Assembly (NCBI RefSeq): GCF_040654855.1
Contig: NZ_JBFAIU010000034.1
Span: forward strand, 1 to 36,341
Direction: 5' to 3'
From: Asanoa sp040654855
Lineage (GTDB): Bacteria; Actinomycetota; Actinomycetes; Mycobacteriales; Micromonosporaceae
DNA length: 36,341 nt
Each line of letters opens with the position of its first letter. Position 1 is the first letter of the stretch. The translations under genes were made by a program, and so were the position numbers. Below the pieces are notes generated by a model. It was not told where the DNA came from. It was given only the letters and a program-made list of their open reading frames with translations, and ran no database searches. Below, one piece after another: positions 1 through 8,175 of the stretch.

Positions 1-59
1 GGACGCCACCAGGCGGCGGCTGGGCCCGTGGCGGGCCGCGGTGTTCGGCAGGGCACGCG

Positions 60-149
60 TCAGTTGGCGTTGTTGACGAGCATGGCGACGACGAGAACCC
101 AGACAGCGGCCAGGGTGAAGCCAAGCGGGGCCACGAAACGACGGTTCAT
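60..149 (-). CDS. Small single-pass membrane peptide (29 aa)
   Basis: A 29-residue frame starts with ATG and has a good ribosome-binding sequence (GGAGAG, about 5 nt upstream). It reads as a short basic N-terminus (MNRR), one hydrophobic stretch of about 20 residues ending VAMLV, and a polar tail NNAN. It would be a one-helix membrane peptide with the N-terminus inside. It lies 161 bp downstream of the acyltransferase gene on the same strand. I do not recognise a family. The ribosome-binding site and clean hydrophobic profile argue for a real gene, but chance cannot be excluded at this length. Confidence 0.45.
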   Translation of the reverse strand: MNRRFVAPLGFTLAAVWVLVVAMLVNNAN

Positions 150-310
150 CACGGCTCTCCGATGCGACGGTGGGACTCCGGGTGTGCGGGAAATCGCGGC
201 GGAGGAGAGTCGCAGCCGGACGGCGGCGCGCGCACGCCCGGCCCGTGGGCGGGCGTGGGCGCGGCGGCTGCCGGCAGGCGGATGTCTGGCTGTCGTCGGT
301 CGCGGCTGGG

Positions 311-1690
311 TCAGCGGGACCGGACGGCGGCCCGGCTGCGACTCGGAGGATCGCTGTCTCGCACGGCGATCACCTCCAGACGTCGGCCGGGCACGCGAAC
401 CAACCGAGATTCTATCCCCTGCCCGACATCGACGTGGCATAGGCGGGAAGGTTGGTCGCCGACCGTCCGATTTGGTCGCGCCCGCCGGCCGGGCGCGGGA
501 GCCAGTCCGGCGATCCGGACGACCAGCACGAGAGCGGCCGCGAACAGGGGAAGCCAGGCCAGCCGGGCGGCGGCCCAGCCGTAGCCGTCGGGCGTGGCGA
601 GCAGTCCCGGCCGGCGCCCGGCGACCCAGGCGATCGCGACCGTGACGGAGATCATGGTCGCCTGGTGCCAGAGGTAGACGTGCAGGGCGCCGCCGTTGAG
701 GGCGCGCACCGCCCGCCGCGTGCCGAGGCGGCGCAGCCACGGCAGGAGCAGGATCGCGGCGCCGGCCTGGGCCACCGCGAGCGCGACGGCGGCTAGGGAC
801 GGCGGGTCCAAGTTGGAGCGTCCGGCGCCGGGCACGCCGACGGCACTGGCCGGGTACCCGGCCGCGAGGACGAGCACCACGATCGTGACGGCGCCGCCGG
901 CGAGCAGGGCCCAGCCGGTGGCGCGGCCCGCCAGCCGGCCCTGGGCCAGCGCTACGCCGAGCACGAACGGCACCGCCCACGCGGCCACGAGCGTGGTGGG
1001 CAGGAAACCGAACCCGAGGTCGGCGGCGAGCACGACGCCCGTCGCGACGGCTGCCAGCGGCAGCGGGCCGCACCGGCGCACCAGGCGGGCGATCGGGGTG
1101 ACGAGCGCGGTGAGCACGAGGAACGGCAGCAGGAACCACAATGGACTCACGACGAGCTTGCCGACGGTACGCAAGGTTTCCTCGGGCACACCGGCCAACG
1201 CGCCCGCGGTCAGCGCGAGGGAAAGCAGGCCGAGGAGGGCGGCCACCGGCCCGGCCAGGGCGCTCAACCGGCGCGGCACCCGGAAGCGGCGCCACGAGGA
1301 TTCGGCGTGTGAGCGCCCGGCCCCGGCGCGGCCCAGACGGCCAGCGGGCGAACGCCGGTCCACAAGCGCAGCCCTCAGACCGGCACGATGATGCCCCGCC
1401 CCGGCGAGCGCGCCATTGTCGCCGGGACGCCGCACGGCGGCGCGGTCCGCGCGGCGCTTCGCCGCTGACGCCGCCGCGGCGTAGCCGCCGGCCAGGAAGA
1501 AGAGACCCAGTGTCTGGAGCAGCCAGCTGATCGGCTGCATCGCCGGCAGGGCCGCGAGTGGGCTCTGCACGTGCAGGGCGCCGTCGTCACCCACCACCAG
1601 GGCGGTGACGAGCCAGTGCCCGAGCACCACGCCCGCGATGGCGATCGCGCGGATCGCGTCGATCCCGGAGTCCCGGCGCGCGGCGGTCAC
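311..1690 (-). CDS. Acyltransferase family 3 membrane protein
   Basis: Predicted integral-membrane O-acyltransferase (Acyl_transf_3), a family that acylates sugars, lipids or antibiotics at the membrane. The N-terminus carries the family signature RAIAIAGVVLGHW with the conserved His. About nine or ten hydrophobic helices follow, for example LFFLAGGYAAAAS, PLWFLLPFLVLTALV and VYLWHQATMISVTVAIAWV. The GTG start overlaps the stop of the upstream hydrolase by 4 bp (GTGA), so the two are translationally coupled. Two oddities: a proline/arginine/glycine-rich stretch of about 60 residues sits between helix 2 and the RRLSALAGPVAALL helix, and the last 60 or so residues look unlike the family. The frame is uninterrupted, so either could be lineage-specific or a sequence error. 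The substrate cannot be told. Confidence 0.75.
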   Translation of the reverse strand: MTAARRDSGIDAIRAIAIAGVVLGHWLVTALVVGDDGALHVQSPLAALPAMQPISWLLQTLGLFFLAGGYAAAASAAKRRADRAAVRRPGDNGALAGAGHHRAGLRAALVDRRSPAGRLGRAGAGRSHAESSWRRFRVPRRLSALAGPVAALLGLLSLALTAGALAGVPEETLRTVGKLVVSPLWFLLPFLVLTALVTPIARLVRRCGPLPLAAVATGVVLAADLGFGFLPTTLVAAWAVPFVLGVALAQGRLAGRATGWALLAGGAVTIVVLVLAAGYPASAVGVPGAGRSNLDPPSLAAVALAVAQAGAAILLLPWLRRLGTRRAVRALNGGALHVYLWHQATMISVTVAIAWVAGRRPGLLATPDGYGWAAARLAWLPLFAAALVLVVRIAGLAPAPGRRARPNRTVGDQPSRLCHVDVGQGIESRLVRVPGRRLEVIAVRDSDPPSRSRAAVRSR

Positions 1691-2571
1691 CGGGTCACCA
1701 CCGCGGCGAGTGCGGGCAGGCTGGCCGTACCCGGGGAGAAGTAGTAGTCGTGCCCCTGCACGCCCGTGGTGGACAGCGCGGTGGCGCCGAACGAGGCCGT
1801 GGCCGGGCGCGTGCCGAGGCCCAGGCCGAGCAGCCGCACCTGGGGTATCCGGCCGATCCAGTCGGTGGGGGCCAGCGCCGCATAGACGGACGCGTGGGTG
1901 TGCAGGTCGGCCACGTCCGAGGCGCCCATGCCGGGCGCGCCGACGGCGACCAGCGCCGTTACCTGGGCCGGTAGCTGCGGTGCGGCGAGGCCGACGACGA
2001 CCGCGCCGTAGCTGTGGCCGATCAGCGTGATCCGGGCGTCCGGCCGCCGGGCGGCCAACCAGCCCGCGAAGGCCGCCAGGTTGCGCGCGCCGGCTCGGGC
2101 CCGGACCTCGCGGGCCGCCTCCAGGCCGACGCCCTCCGGCGGGTCGTAGCCCAGCCACGCGACCACGGCGACCCGGGCAGTCGGGTCCGCGGCGAGGGCC
2201 GCGTCGTAGAGCGACCGGGCCTGGGTCGCCGGCGCCCGCCGGGCGACTCCGCCGAGGCCGGTGGTGAACGTCGCCAGGGTGGTGTCGACGCCGGGCACGA
2301 CGACGGCGATCCGGTCCGCGGTGGCCAGGTCGCCGACCACCTCGACAGCGGTGCCGTCGCCGCGGGTGTCGAACGCGAGGAAGTGCCGGCCGGCCGCCCA
2401 GCCCGCGTAGGCGCCACCCGCGGCGCGCATCGCGGTGGCGGAGGCCTGGTAGGCGAGCGCCGGTGTCGGGCCGGCCGCCGGCGCGGCGACGGCCGGCGCC
2501 GGTGAGGGCACGAGCAGACCGACGCCGAAGGTCGCGGCGACGCCGCCGAGGAGGAATGTCCGTCGCATCAT
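1687..2571 (-). CDS. Tat-exported alpha/beta hydrolase, DUF1023 type
   Basis: The protein opens with a twin-arginine signal (MMRRTFLLGG), a hydrophobic core and an alanine-rich cleavage region, so export in folded form by the Tat route is likely. The mature part has the alpha/beta-hydrolase nucleophile elbow in the form IGHSYGAVVVG and the DUF1023 pattern VVAWLGYDPPEG upstream of it. A late Asp and His (PTDWIGR, VQGHDYY) could complete the triad. The reaction is unknown; esterase or lipase activity is the family guess. There are two adjacent ATG codons, plus a GTG at 2580 that adds three residues. No strong ribosome-binding site is visible. It overlaps the acyltransferase by 4 bp, which suggests a two-gene unit acting at the cell surface. 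Confidence 0.75.
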   Translation of the reverse strand: MMRRTFLLGGVAATFGVGLLVPSPAPAVAAPAAGPTPALAYQASATAMRAAGGAYAGWAAGRHFLAFDTRGDGTAVEVVGDLATADRIAVVVPGVDTTLATFTTGLGGVARRAPATQARSLYDAALAADPTARVAVVAWLGYDPPEGVGLEAAREVRARAGARNLAAFAGWLAARRPDARITLIGHSYGAVVVGLAAPQLPAQVTALVAVGAPGMGASDVADLHTHASVYAALAPTDWIGRIPQVRLLGLGLGTRPATASFGATALSTTGVQGHDYYFSPGTASLPALAAVVTR

Positions 2572-2648
2572 GTGCCGCACGATGCCGGTGTGGACGGTGC
2601 GGAATCGTCGTACCGGAGCGTGGTCTTGCGGGTGCTACCTCAGGCTGA

Positions 2649-2665
2649 CGGGGGCTACTCCCCCG
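2649..2665 (-). terminator. Hairpin overlapping the response-regulator stop codon
   Basis: A perfect 6-bp all-GC stem (CGGGGG / CCCCCG) with a 5-nt loop that contains the stop codon of the response-regulator gene. It would end the two-component operon before the hydrolase gene at 2571. No T-tract follows, which is usual in high-GC actinobacteria. Confidence 0.45.
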
Positions 2666-3320
2666 CGGCGACGAGACCCGTCTCGTAGGCCAGCACGACG
2701 GCCTGGGCGCGGTCGCGCAGCGCCAGCTTGGCCAGGATCCGGCCCACGTGCGTCTTCACGGTCTGCTCGGCGACCACCAGCTCCGCCGCGATCTCCTGGT
2801 TGGACCGGCCCCGGGCGATCAGCCGCAGCACCTCGGTCTCCCGCGGCGTCAGCGCGGCCAGCGCCGTCGGGCGTGGCCGGGCCGGGCCGGGGCGCGCCGC
2901 GAACTCGGCGATCAGCCGCCGCGTCACCGACGGCGCCAGCAACGCCTCGCCGCCGGCCACCACCCGCACCGCGTTGACCAGGTCGGCGGCCGGCGCGTCC
3001 TTGAGCAGGAAGCCGCTCGCTCCGGCCCGCAGCGCCTCGTAGACGTAGTCGTCGAGGTCGAACGTGGTCAGCACCAGCACCCGCGGCGGGTCGCCGACCG
3101 GGCGGCCGTCGAGCAGTTGCCGGGTCGCGGCCAGGCCGTCGAGCACCGGCATCCGGATGTCCATCAGCACCACGTCGGGGTCGAGTCGCCGGGTCTCCGC
3201 GACCGCCTGCGCGCCGTCGGCGGCCGCGCCGACCACGAGCATGTCGTGCTGCGCCGCCAGCAGCGCCCCGAACCCCTCACGGACCATCGCCTGGTCGTCG
3301 GCGATCAGGACCTTGATCAC
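2655..3320 (-). CDS. Two-component response regulator, NarL/LuxR type
   Basis: A 221-residue transcription factor. The receiver domain (about 1-120) has the acidic pair DD at 8-9, the phospho-acceptor Asp54 in VVLMDIRMP, the conserved Thr in VLTTFD and Lys in FLLKDA. A linker rich in Pro and Ala leads to a LuxR-type helix-turn-helix (about 150-215, LTPRETEVLRLIARGRSNQEIA, then VKTHVGRILAKL). The GTG start shares 4 bp with the stop of the kinase gene, so the pair is co-translated. It probably binds DNA as a phosphorylated dimer. The palindromes upstream of the kinase and fabG are candidate sites, but that link is inference. Confidence 0.93.
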   Translation of the reverse strand: MIKVLIADDQAMVREGFGALLAAQHDMLVVGAAADGAQAVAETRRLDPDVVLMDIRMPVLDGLAATRQLLDGRPVGDPPRVLVLTTFDLDDYVYEALRAGASGFLLKDAPAADLVNAVRVVAGGEALLAPSVTRRLIAEFAARPGPARPRPTALAALTPRETEVLRLIARGRSNQEIAAELVVAEQTVKTHVGRILAKLALRDRAQAVVLAYETGLVAAGE

Positions 3321-4648
3321 GCATCCTGCCCTTCCGGCACGCCATCGCGAACGGCATCGGCTTCGGCTTCGCGGGCCACGGCAGGCAACATCGCCGCGAC
3401 CCCGAACCCACCGAACACCGTAGGCCCGGCCTCGAACGTGCCGCCGAGTAGCGTCGCCCGCTCCCGCATGCCGGCGATGCCGTGGCCCTCGCCGGGGGCG
3501 TCGGACCCTGCGGCGGCCGACCCGACGTCCGGCGGCGCGGCCCCGCCGGGCGGCGCGTCGTTCTCGACCCGGACGACGACCGCCCCGCCCTCGTGGGTCA
3601 CGGCGACCCGGACGTTGGCGCCCGGCGCGTGCCGGGCCGCGTTGGCCAGCGCCTCCTGGACGATGCGGTACGCCGCCAGGGCGACCGGCCCGTCCACCTC
3701 GGGGACGACGCCGTGCAGGGTGACCGGCACGCCGGCCCGGCGGGCGGCCTCGACCAGCTCGCCCACCTCCGCCAGCCCCGACTGCGGTGCGACGAGCGCG
3801 GGCGCGGTCTCGCTGCGCAGCACGCCGAGCAGCCGCCGCATGTCGACCATGGCCTCCCGCGCGGAGCCGGCGATCGAGGCGAACTCGAGGCGCACCGGAT
3901 CGTCGATCTCGGGTAGTCGGAACGGCGCGGTCTCGGCCTGCACCGCGATCATCGACATGTGGTGGGCGACCACGTCGTGCATCTCGCGGGCGATCCGGGT
4001 GCGCTCCTCCAACACCGCCCGGCGCGCCTTCTCGAGCTGCGACTGCTCCTCCTGCGCGGCCAGGCGCTCGCTGAGCACGCGTGAGCTCCGCCGCCAGCGG
4101 CGGACCTGGTTGCCGAGGATCAGCATCAGCAGGAACAGGACCGACACGCCCCAGGCGTTGGCGGCATTGACGAAGAGGAAGACCGGAACCAGCGTGAGCG
4201 CGCCGGCCCAGGCCGCCACGCCGGAGTCCGCGCGCAGGGCCAGCGCCAGCAGGATGGTCAGGAAGAAGACGATCTGCACGGGATTCCAGGGCCACGCCTC
4301 CGAAGGGAGGCGGTCCAGGACACCCACGAAGAGCATCACGTAGCCGAGCCGCCAGGCCAGCAGCGGCCGGTGGAAGGCGAGCAGGACCGGCGCCGTCGTC
4401 CCGAAGCCGACCAGCGTGGAGACGAGGTCGGTCTGACCGCGGGTGCCCTCCAGGTATTGAGCGGCCGCCGCGCCGAGCCCGAGCACACTCAGCACCAGCA
4501 GAGGGATGGCCAGCCCGCGCCAGCGCTCCCACCAGCGCTCGATGCGCGGGCTGCGGATCCGGCGGCCGGGCTCGGGAGGGTAGTCCGGGCCGATCAGCAC
4601 CCGGCGCAGGTCACGCAGGCTGGTGGCGACGAGGCTCTCGTTCACCAT
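3317..4648 (-). CDS. Sensor histidine kinase, HisKA_3 (DesK/LiaS-like) type
   Basis: A 443-residue membrane sensor. The N-terminal half (about 45-180) has roughly five hydrophobic helices with very short loops, so it has no large external sensor domain and probably senses the membrane itself. A coiled linker (185-215) leads to the HisKA_3 dimerisation helix with the phospho-acceptor His224 in REMHDVVAHH. The HATPase domain follows, with an N box (EALANAARHAPG) and a G box (GHGIAGMRERA). The start was set at the ATG before VNESL; no clear ribosome-binding site is visible. It is coupled to the response regulator and transcribed divergently from fabG, 166 bp away. This makes lipid homeostasis a plausible but unproven output. 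Confidence 0.9.
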   Translation of the reverse strand: MVNESLVATSLRDLRRVLIGPDYPPEPGRRIRSPRIERWWERWRGLAIPLLVLSVLGLGAAAAQYLEGTRGQTDLVSTLVGFGTTAPVLLAFHRPLLAWRLGYVMLFVGVLDRLPSEAWPWNPVQIVFFLTILLALALRADSGVAAWAGALTLVPVFLFVNAANAWGVSVLFLLMLILGNQVRRWRRSSRVLSERLAAQEEQSQLEKARRAVLEERTRIAREMHDVVAHHMSMIAVQAETAPFRLPEIDDPVRLEFASIAGSAREAMVDMRRLLGVLRSETAPALVAPQSGLAEVGELVEAARRAGVPVTLHGVVPEVDGPVALAAYRIVQEALANAARHAPGANVRVAVTHEGGAVVVRVENDAPPGGAAPPDVGSAAAGSDAPGEGHGIAGMRERATLLGGTFEAGPTVFGGFGVAAMLPAVAREAEADAVRDGVPEGQDA

Positions 4649-4706
4649 CCGGAGGCTACGCGCGGGCTCCGACAGTTGGCGTGCCGCTGGAGAGCCACCC
4701 GAACTG

Positions 4707-4722
4707 TCATACCCAGGTATGA
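4707..4722. promoter_or_regulatory. 16-bp palindrome between kinase and fabG
   Basis: The sequence TCATACCCAGGTATGA is a perfect inverted repeat around a 2-bp centre. On the minus strand it falls between a TTGTGA-like -35 and a GACAGT-like -10, 17 bp apart, upstream of the kinase gene. That is the classic position for an operator. The core TACC..GGTA also occurs in the second palindrome at 4753-4764. Confidence 0.45.
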
Positions 4723-4745
4723 GGATCACAACTGGGCGAGGCGAA

Positions 4746-4775
4746 TTAGCCGTACCCCCGGGTAAGCCGTAATGT
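4746..4775 (+). promoter_or_regulatory. Putative fabG promoter with internal palindrome
   Basis: A TTAGCC hexamer and a TAATGT hexamer are 18 bp apart. The start of fabG is 40 bp further on. The spacer holds a 12-bp inverted repeat, TACCCCCGGGTA (4753-4764), which shares the TACC/GGTA ends with the palindrome at 4707-4722. Positions are from inspection only. Confidence 0.35.
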
Positions 4776-4814
4776 CCAATCCGCAGACCGACCTGGCAGT
4801 GGGGAGATGGGGAA

Positions 4815-5519
4815 ATGGCGCGCACGGTGCTGGTGACCGGCGGAAACCGCGGCATCGGCAAGGCCATCGCGCTGGCCTTCGCCGCGCAGGGCGACAAGGT
4901 GGCGGTGACGCACCGCGGCACCGGGGCGCCCGAAGGAGTCCTGGGCGTCAAATGCGACATCACCGACTCCGACTCGGTCGACGCCGCGTTCACGCAGGTC
5001 GAGCAGGAGTTGGGCCCGGTCGAGGTGCTGGTCGCCAACGCCGGGATCACCGCCGACACGCTGCTGCTGCGGATGAGCGAGGAGCAGTTCACCAGCGTGG
5101 TCGACACCAACCTGGCCGGCGCGTTCCGCGTGGCCAAGCGCGCGTCCAAGACGATGTTGCGCGCCCGCTGGGGCCGGATGATCTTCATTTCCTCGGTCGT
5201 CGGGCTGACCGGCAACCCGGGCCAGGTCAACTACGCGGCGAGCAAGGCCGGGCTGGTCGGCGTCGCCCGGTCGATCACCCGTGAGCTGGGCACCCGCAAC
5301 ATCACCGCCAACGTGGTCGCACCCGGCTACATCACCACCGACATGACCGAGAACCTGCCGGAAGACCTGAAGAAGAAATACGTCGAGTCGATCCCGGCCG
5401 GCCGGTTCGGCGCGGTCGACGACATCGCCGCGGCCGTCACGTTCCTGGCCAGCGACCACGCCGGTTACATCTCCGGCGCCGTGATCCCGGTCGACGGCGG
5501 CCTCGGCATGGGCCACTGA
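4815..5519 (+). CDS. fabG: 3-oxoacyl-ACP reductase FabG (MabA-like)
   Basis: Reduces 3-oxoacyl-ACP to 3-hydroxyacyl-ACP with NADPH in the type II fatty acid cycle. It is a 234-residue short-chain dehydrogenase. The cofactor loop TGGNRGIG is at 8-15, NAG at 75-77, and the catalytic set is Asn99, Ser127, Tyr140 and Lys144 (YAASK). The C-terminal GAVIPVDGGLGMGH is typical of FabG/MabA. The start ATG follows a purine-rich GGGGA. It is the first gene of a run with the enoyl reductase 28 bp downstream, the same order as mabA-inhA-hemH in mycobacteria. Confidence 0.95.
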   Translation: MARTVLVTGGNRGIGKAIALAFAAQGDKVAVTHRGTGAPEGVLGVKCDITDSDSVDAAFTQVEQELGPVEVLVANAGITADTLLLRMSEEQFTSVVDTNLAGAFRVAKRASKTMLRARWGRMIFISSVVGLTGNPGQVNYAASKAGLVGVARSITRELGTRNITANVVAPGYITTDMTENLPEDLKKKYVESIPAGRFGAVDDIAAAVTFLASDHAGYISGAVIPVDGGLGMGH

Positions 5520-5547
5520 AACTCCACCGCGAAAGAAAGGCTGCACC

Positions 5548-6330
5548 GTGGCAGGACTGCTGGAGGGCAAGCGACTCCTGGTGACCGGCGTGATCACCGA
5601 CCAGTCGATCGCGTTCTCGGTGGCGAAGCTGGCCCAGGAGAACGGCGCGTCCGTCGTCCTCACCGGCTTCGGCCGGATGTCGCTGGTCGAGCGGATCGCC
5701 AAGCGGCTGCCCGCCGAGGCGCCGGTGATCGAGCTCGACGTGACCAACCAGGAGCACCTGGACATGCTGGCCGAGAAGGTCGGCAAGCACATGGACGGCA
5801 TCGACGGCCTGGTGCACTCGATCGGCTTCGCCCCCGCCAGCGCGCTCGGCGGCAACTTCCTCGAGACGACCTGGGAAGACGTGTCGACAGCGCTGCACGT
5901 CTCCACGTACTCCTACAAGTCCCTCGCCATCGCCGCCCTGCCGCTGATGCAGCGCGGCTCGTCCGTGGTCGGGCTGACCTTCGACGCCACCAAGGCGTGG
6001 CCGGTCTACGACTGGATGGGCGTGGCCAAGGCGGGCCTGGAGTCGGCGTCCCGCTACCTCGCGTTGCACCTGGGCAAGCAGGGCATCCGGAGCAACCTGG
6101 TGTCCGCGGGGCCGCTGCGCACGATGGCGGCGAAGTCGATCCCGGGCTTCGAGCAGTTCGAGGACGCCTGGACCCGGCGCGCCCCGCTCGGCTGGGACCT
6201 CGGCGACCAGGAGCCGGCCGCGCGCGCGGTGCTGGCGCTGATCTCCGACTGGTTCCCCGCCACGACCGGCGAGATCATCCACGTCGATGGCGGATATCAC
6301 GCCCTGGGGGCCGAGCCCGCGTCGGTCTGA
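5548..6330 (+). CDS. fabI: Enoyl-ACP reductase (InhA/FabI type)
   Basis: NADH-dependent reduction of trans-2-enoyl-ACP, the last step of the elongation cycle. The 260-residue protein starts at GTG after GAAAGAAAGG. It has the FabI-type split cofactor loop (TGVITDQSIAFSVAK) and the InhA-like active site Phe145, Tyr154 and Lys161, with the same 9- and 7-residue spacings as Phe149, Tyr158 and Lys165 of mycobacterial InhA. Ser91 in HSIGF corresponds to InhA Ser94, a site of known isoniazid-resistance mutations. The substrate-loop region (AGPLRTMAAKSIPGF) also matches InhA closely. It is probably co-transcribed with fabG and hemH. Confidence 0.95.
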   Translation: MAGLLEGKRLLVTGVITDQSIAFSVAKLAQENGASVVLTGFGRMSLVERIAKRLPAEAPVIELDVTNQEHLDMLAEKVGKHMDGIDGLVHSIGFAPASALGGNFLETTWEDVSTALHVSTYSYKSLAIAALPLMQRGSSVVGLTFDATKAWPVYDWMGVAKAGLESASRYLALHLGKQGIRSNLVSAGPLRTMAAKSIPGFEQFEDAWTRRAPLGWDLGDQEPAARAVLALISDWFPATTGEIIHVDGGYHALGAEPASV

Positions 6331-6352
6331 TCACGCAAGGCACAATCAGCTG

Positions 6353-7399
6353 ATGCCGTACGACGCATTGGTCCTGGTTTCGTTCGGCGGCCCGGAACGC
6401 CCGGAAGACGTCATTCCGTTCCTGGAGAACGTCACCCGGGGCCGGGGCGTGCCTCCGGAGCGCCTCGCGGCCGTCGCCGAGCACTACTACAGCTTCGGCG
6501 GCGTGTCGCCGATCAACCAGCAGAACCGCGAGCTGATGGCCGCGATCGAGGCCGACTTCTCGGCCAACGAGCTGCCGCTGCCGGTCTACTGGGGCAACCG
6601 CAACTGGCACCCGATGCTCGCCGAGACGGTCGAGCAGATGAAGGCCGACGGGGTGAAGCGGGCGCTGGCGTTCGTGACCAGCGCTTACGGCGGCTTCTCG
6701 TCTTGCCGGCAGTACATCGACGACATCGCCGCCGCCCGCGCCGCCGTGGGCGAGGGTGCCCCGGTGATCGACAAGCTGAGGCACTTCGCCGACCACCCGG
6801 GCTTCGTCACCCCGCACACCGACGCGGTCCGGGCGGCGCTCGACACGCTGGACCCGGCGCGCCGCGACACGACCCGCCTGGTCTTCACGGCCCACTCGAT
6901 CCCGAACTCGATGGCCAACACCGCCGGCCCGCCGCCGGTCACCCCGCCCGGCCGCTACGTGGCCCAGCTGCGCGAGACCGCGGGCCTGGTCGCGGCCGCC
7001 GCGGCCCCGGACCTGTCGTGGGACCTGGTCTGGCAGAGCCGCTCCGGCCCGCCGTCGGTGCCGTGGCTGGAGCCGGACGTCAACGACCACCTCGCGGCCC
7101 TCGCCGACACGGGCGTGACCAGCGTCGTCGTCAGCCCGATCGGCTTCGTCTCGGACCACCTGGAGGTGATCTGGGACCTCGACAACGAGGCCGCGGCGAC
7201 GGCGAAGAACAGAGGGCTCGACTTCGTACGCGCGGCGACCCCCGGCACCGACCCCCGCTTCGTCGCGATGGTCCGGGAGCTGGTCCTCGAACGCCTGGAA
7301 GCGCCGGACCAGAACCGCCTGCGGATGGGTACGCTGCCGCTCTGGGACACCTGTCCGGAAAACTGCTGCACGCCACCCGCCAGGAGACCGTCATCATGA
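6353..7399 (+). CDS. hemH: Ferrochelatase with [2Fe-2S]-type cysteines
   Basis: Inserts ferrous iron into the porphyrin ring. In actinobacteria the substrate is usually coproporphyrin III (CpfC, coproporphyrin-dependent heme pathway). The 348-residue protein begins LVLVSFGGPE and has the catalytic His181 in FTAHSIPNS and the conserved Glu in FVSDHLEVIWDLD. Cys118 (SSCRQY) together with Cys334, Cys338 and Cys339 in the tail (CPENCC) form the four-cysteine set expected for a [2Fe-2S] cluster. The ATG is 22 bp after fabI. A longer start at 6287 would run into fabI and is unlikely. The stop overlaps the next start by 4 bp. Confidence 0.95.
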   Translation: MPYDALVLVSFGGPERPEDVIPFLENVTRGRGVPPERLAAVAEHYYSFGGVSPINQQNRELMAAIEADFSANELPLPVYWGNRNWHPMLAETVEQMKADGVKRALAFVTSAYGGFSSCRQYIDDIAAARAAVGEGAPVIDKLRHFADHPGFVTPHTDAVRAALDTLDPARRDTTRLVFTAHSIPNSMANTAGPPPVTPPGRYVAQLRETAGLVAAAAAPDLSWDLVWQSRSGPPSVPWLEPDVNDHLAALADTGVTSVVVSPIGFVSDHLEVIWDLDNEAAATAKNRGLDFVRAATPGTDPRFVAMVRELVLERLEAPDQNRLRMGTLPLWDTCPENCCTPPARRPSS

Positions 7400-8175
7400 G
7401 CGACCGCAAGGCGATCGAGAGCTGGCTGACCGACATGGACGGCGTGCTCATCCACGAGGGCCAGCCGGTCCCCGGCGCGCCGGACTTCGTCCGCAAGATG
7501 CGCGCGAGCGGCAAGCCGTTCCTGGTCCTGACGAACAACTCGATCTACACGCCGCGTGACCTGCAGGCCCGCCTGGCCCGGATGGACCTGCACGTGCCGG
7601 AGGAGTCGATCTGGACCGCGGCCCTGGCCACGGCCCAGTTCCTGTCGGACCAGCGCCCGGGTGGTTCCGCGTACGTCATCGGCGAGGCGGGCCTGACCAC
7701 GGCGATGCACGCGGTCGGCTACGTCCTGTCGGACTACTCCCCCGACTACGTCGTGCTCGGCGAGACCCGCACCTACAGCTTCGAGGCGATCACGAAGGCC
7801 GTCCGCCTGATCAACGACGGCGCCCGCTTCATCTGCACGAACCCGGACCCGACGGGCCCGTCCACGGAGGGCGCACTGCCGGCGGCGGGCTCGGTGGCCG
7901 CGATGATCGAGAAGGCCACGGGCGTGACCCCGTACTTCGTGGGCAAGCCGAACCCGATGATGATGCGGTCGGCCCTGAACACGATCAACGGCCACTCGGA
8001 AAGCACGGCGATGATCGGCGACCGCATGGACACCGACATCCTCTGCGGCCTGGAGGCGGGTCTGGAGACCATCCTGGTCCTGACGGGCATCAGCACGCGG
8101 GCCGAGGCGGAACGCTACCCGTACCGCCCCAGCCGCATCATCGACTCCGTCGCCGACCTGATCGACGAGCTCTAG
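7396..8175 (+). CDS. HAD-IIA family phosphatase (NagD-like)
   Basis: A 259-residue HAD phosphatase. Motif I is TDMDGVLIHEG, motif II is LTNNS, motif III has Lys in VGKPNPMMM and motif IV is IGDRMDTDIL. The cap between motifs II and III is of the NagD/IIA kind, seen in phosphatases of sugar phosphates and nucleotides. Its ATG overlaps the hemH stop (ATGA) and has AGGAG 9 nt upstream, so it is coupled to heme synthesis genes. The exact substrate is unknown. Its 3' end overlaps the convergent peptidase gene by 4 bp. Confidence 0.9.
   Translation: MSDRKAIESWLTDMDGVLIHEGQPVPGAPDFVRKMRASGKPFLVLTNNSIYTPRDLQARLARMDLHVPEESIWTAALATAQFLSDQRPGGSAYVIGEAGLTTAMHAVGYVLSDYSPDYVVLGETRTYSFEAITKAVRLINDGARFICTNPDPTGPSTEGALPAAGSVAAMIEKATGVTPYFVGKPNPMMMRSALNTINGHSESTAMIGDRMDTDILCGLEAGLETILVLTGISTRAEAERYPYRPSRIIDSVADLIDEL

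Noticed and set aside
1..59. Partial gene at the left edge
   Set aside because: No frame with codon usage or motifs that can be followed; too short to judge.
1300..1460. Frameshift in the acyltransferase gene
   Set aside because: The frame is open from start to stop, and alternative frames in this stretch hit stops and give no better family match. Kept as an oddity only.
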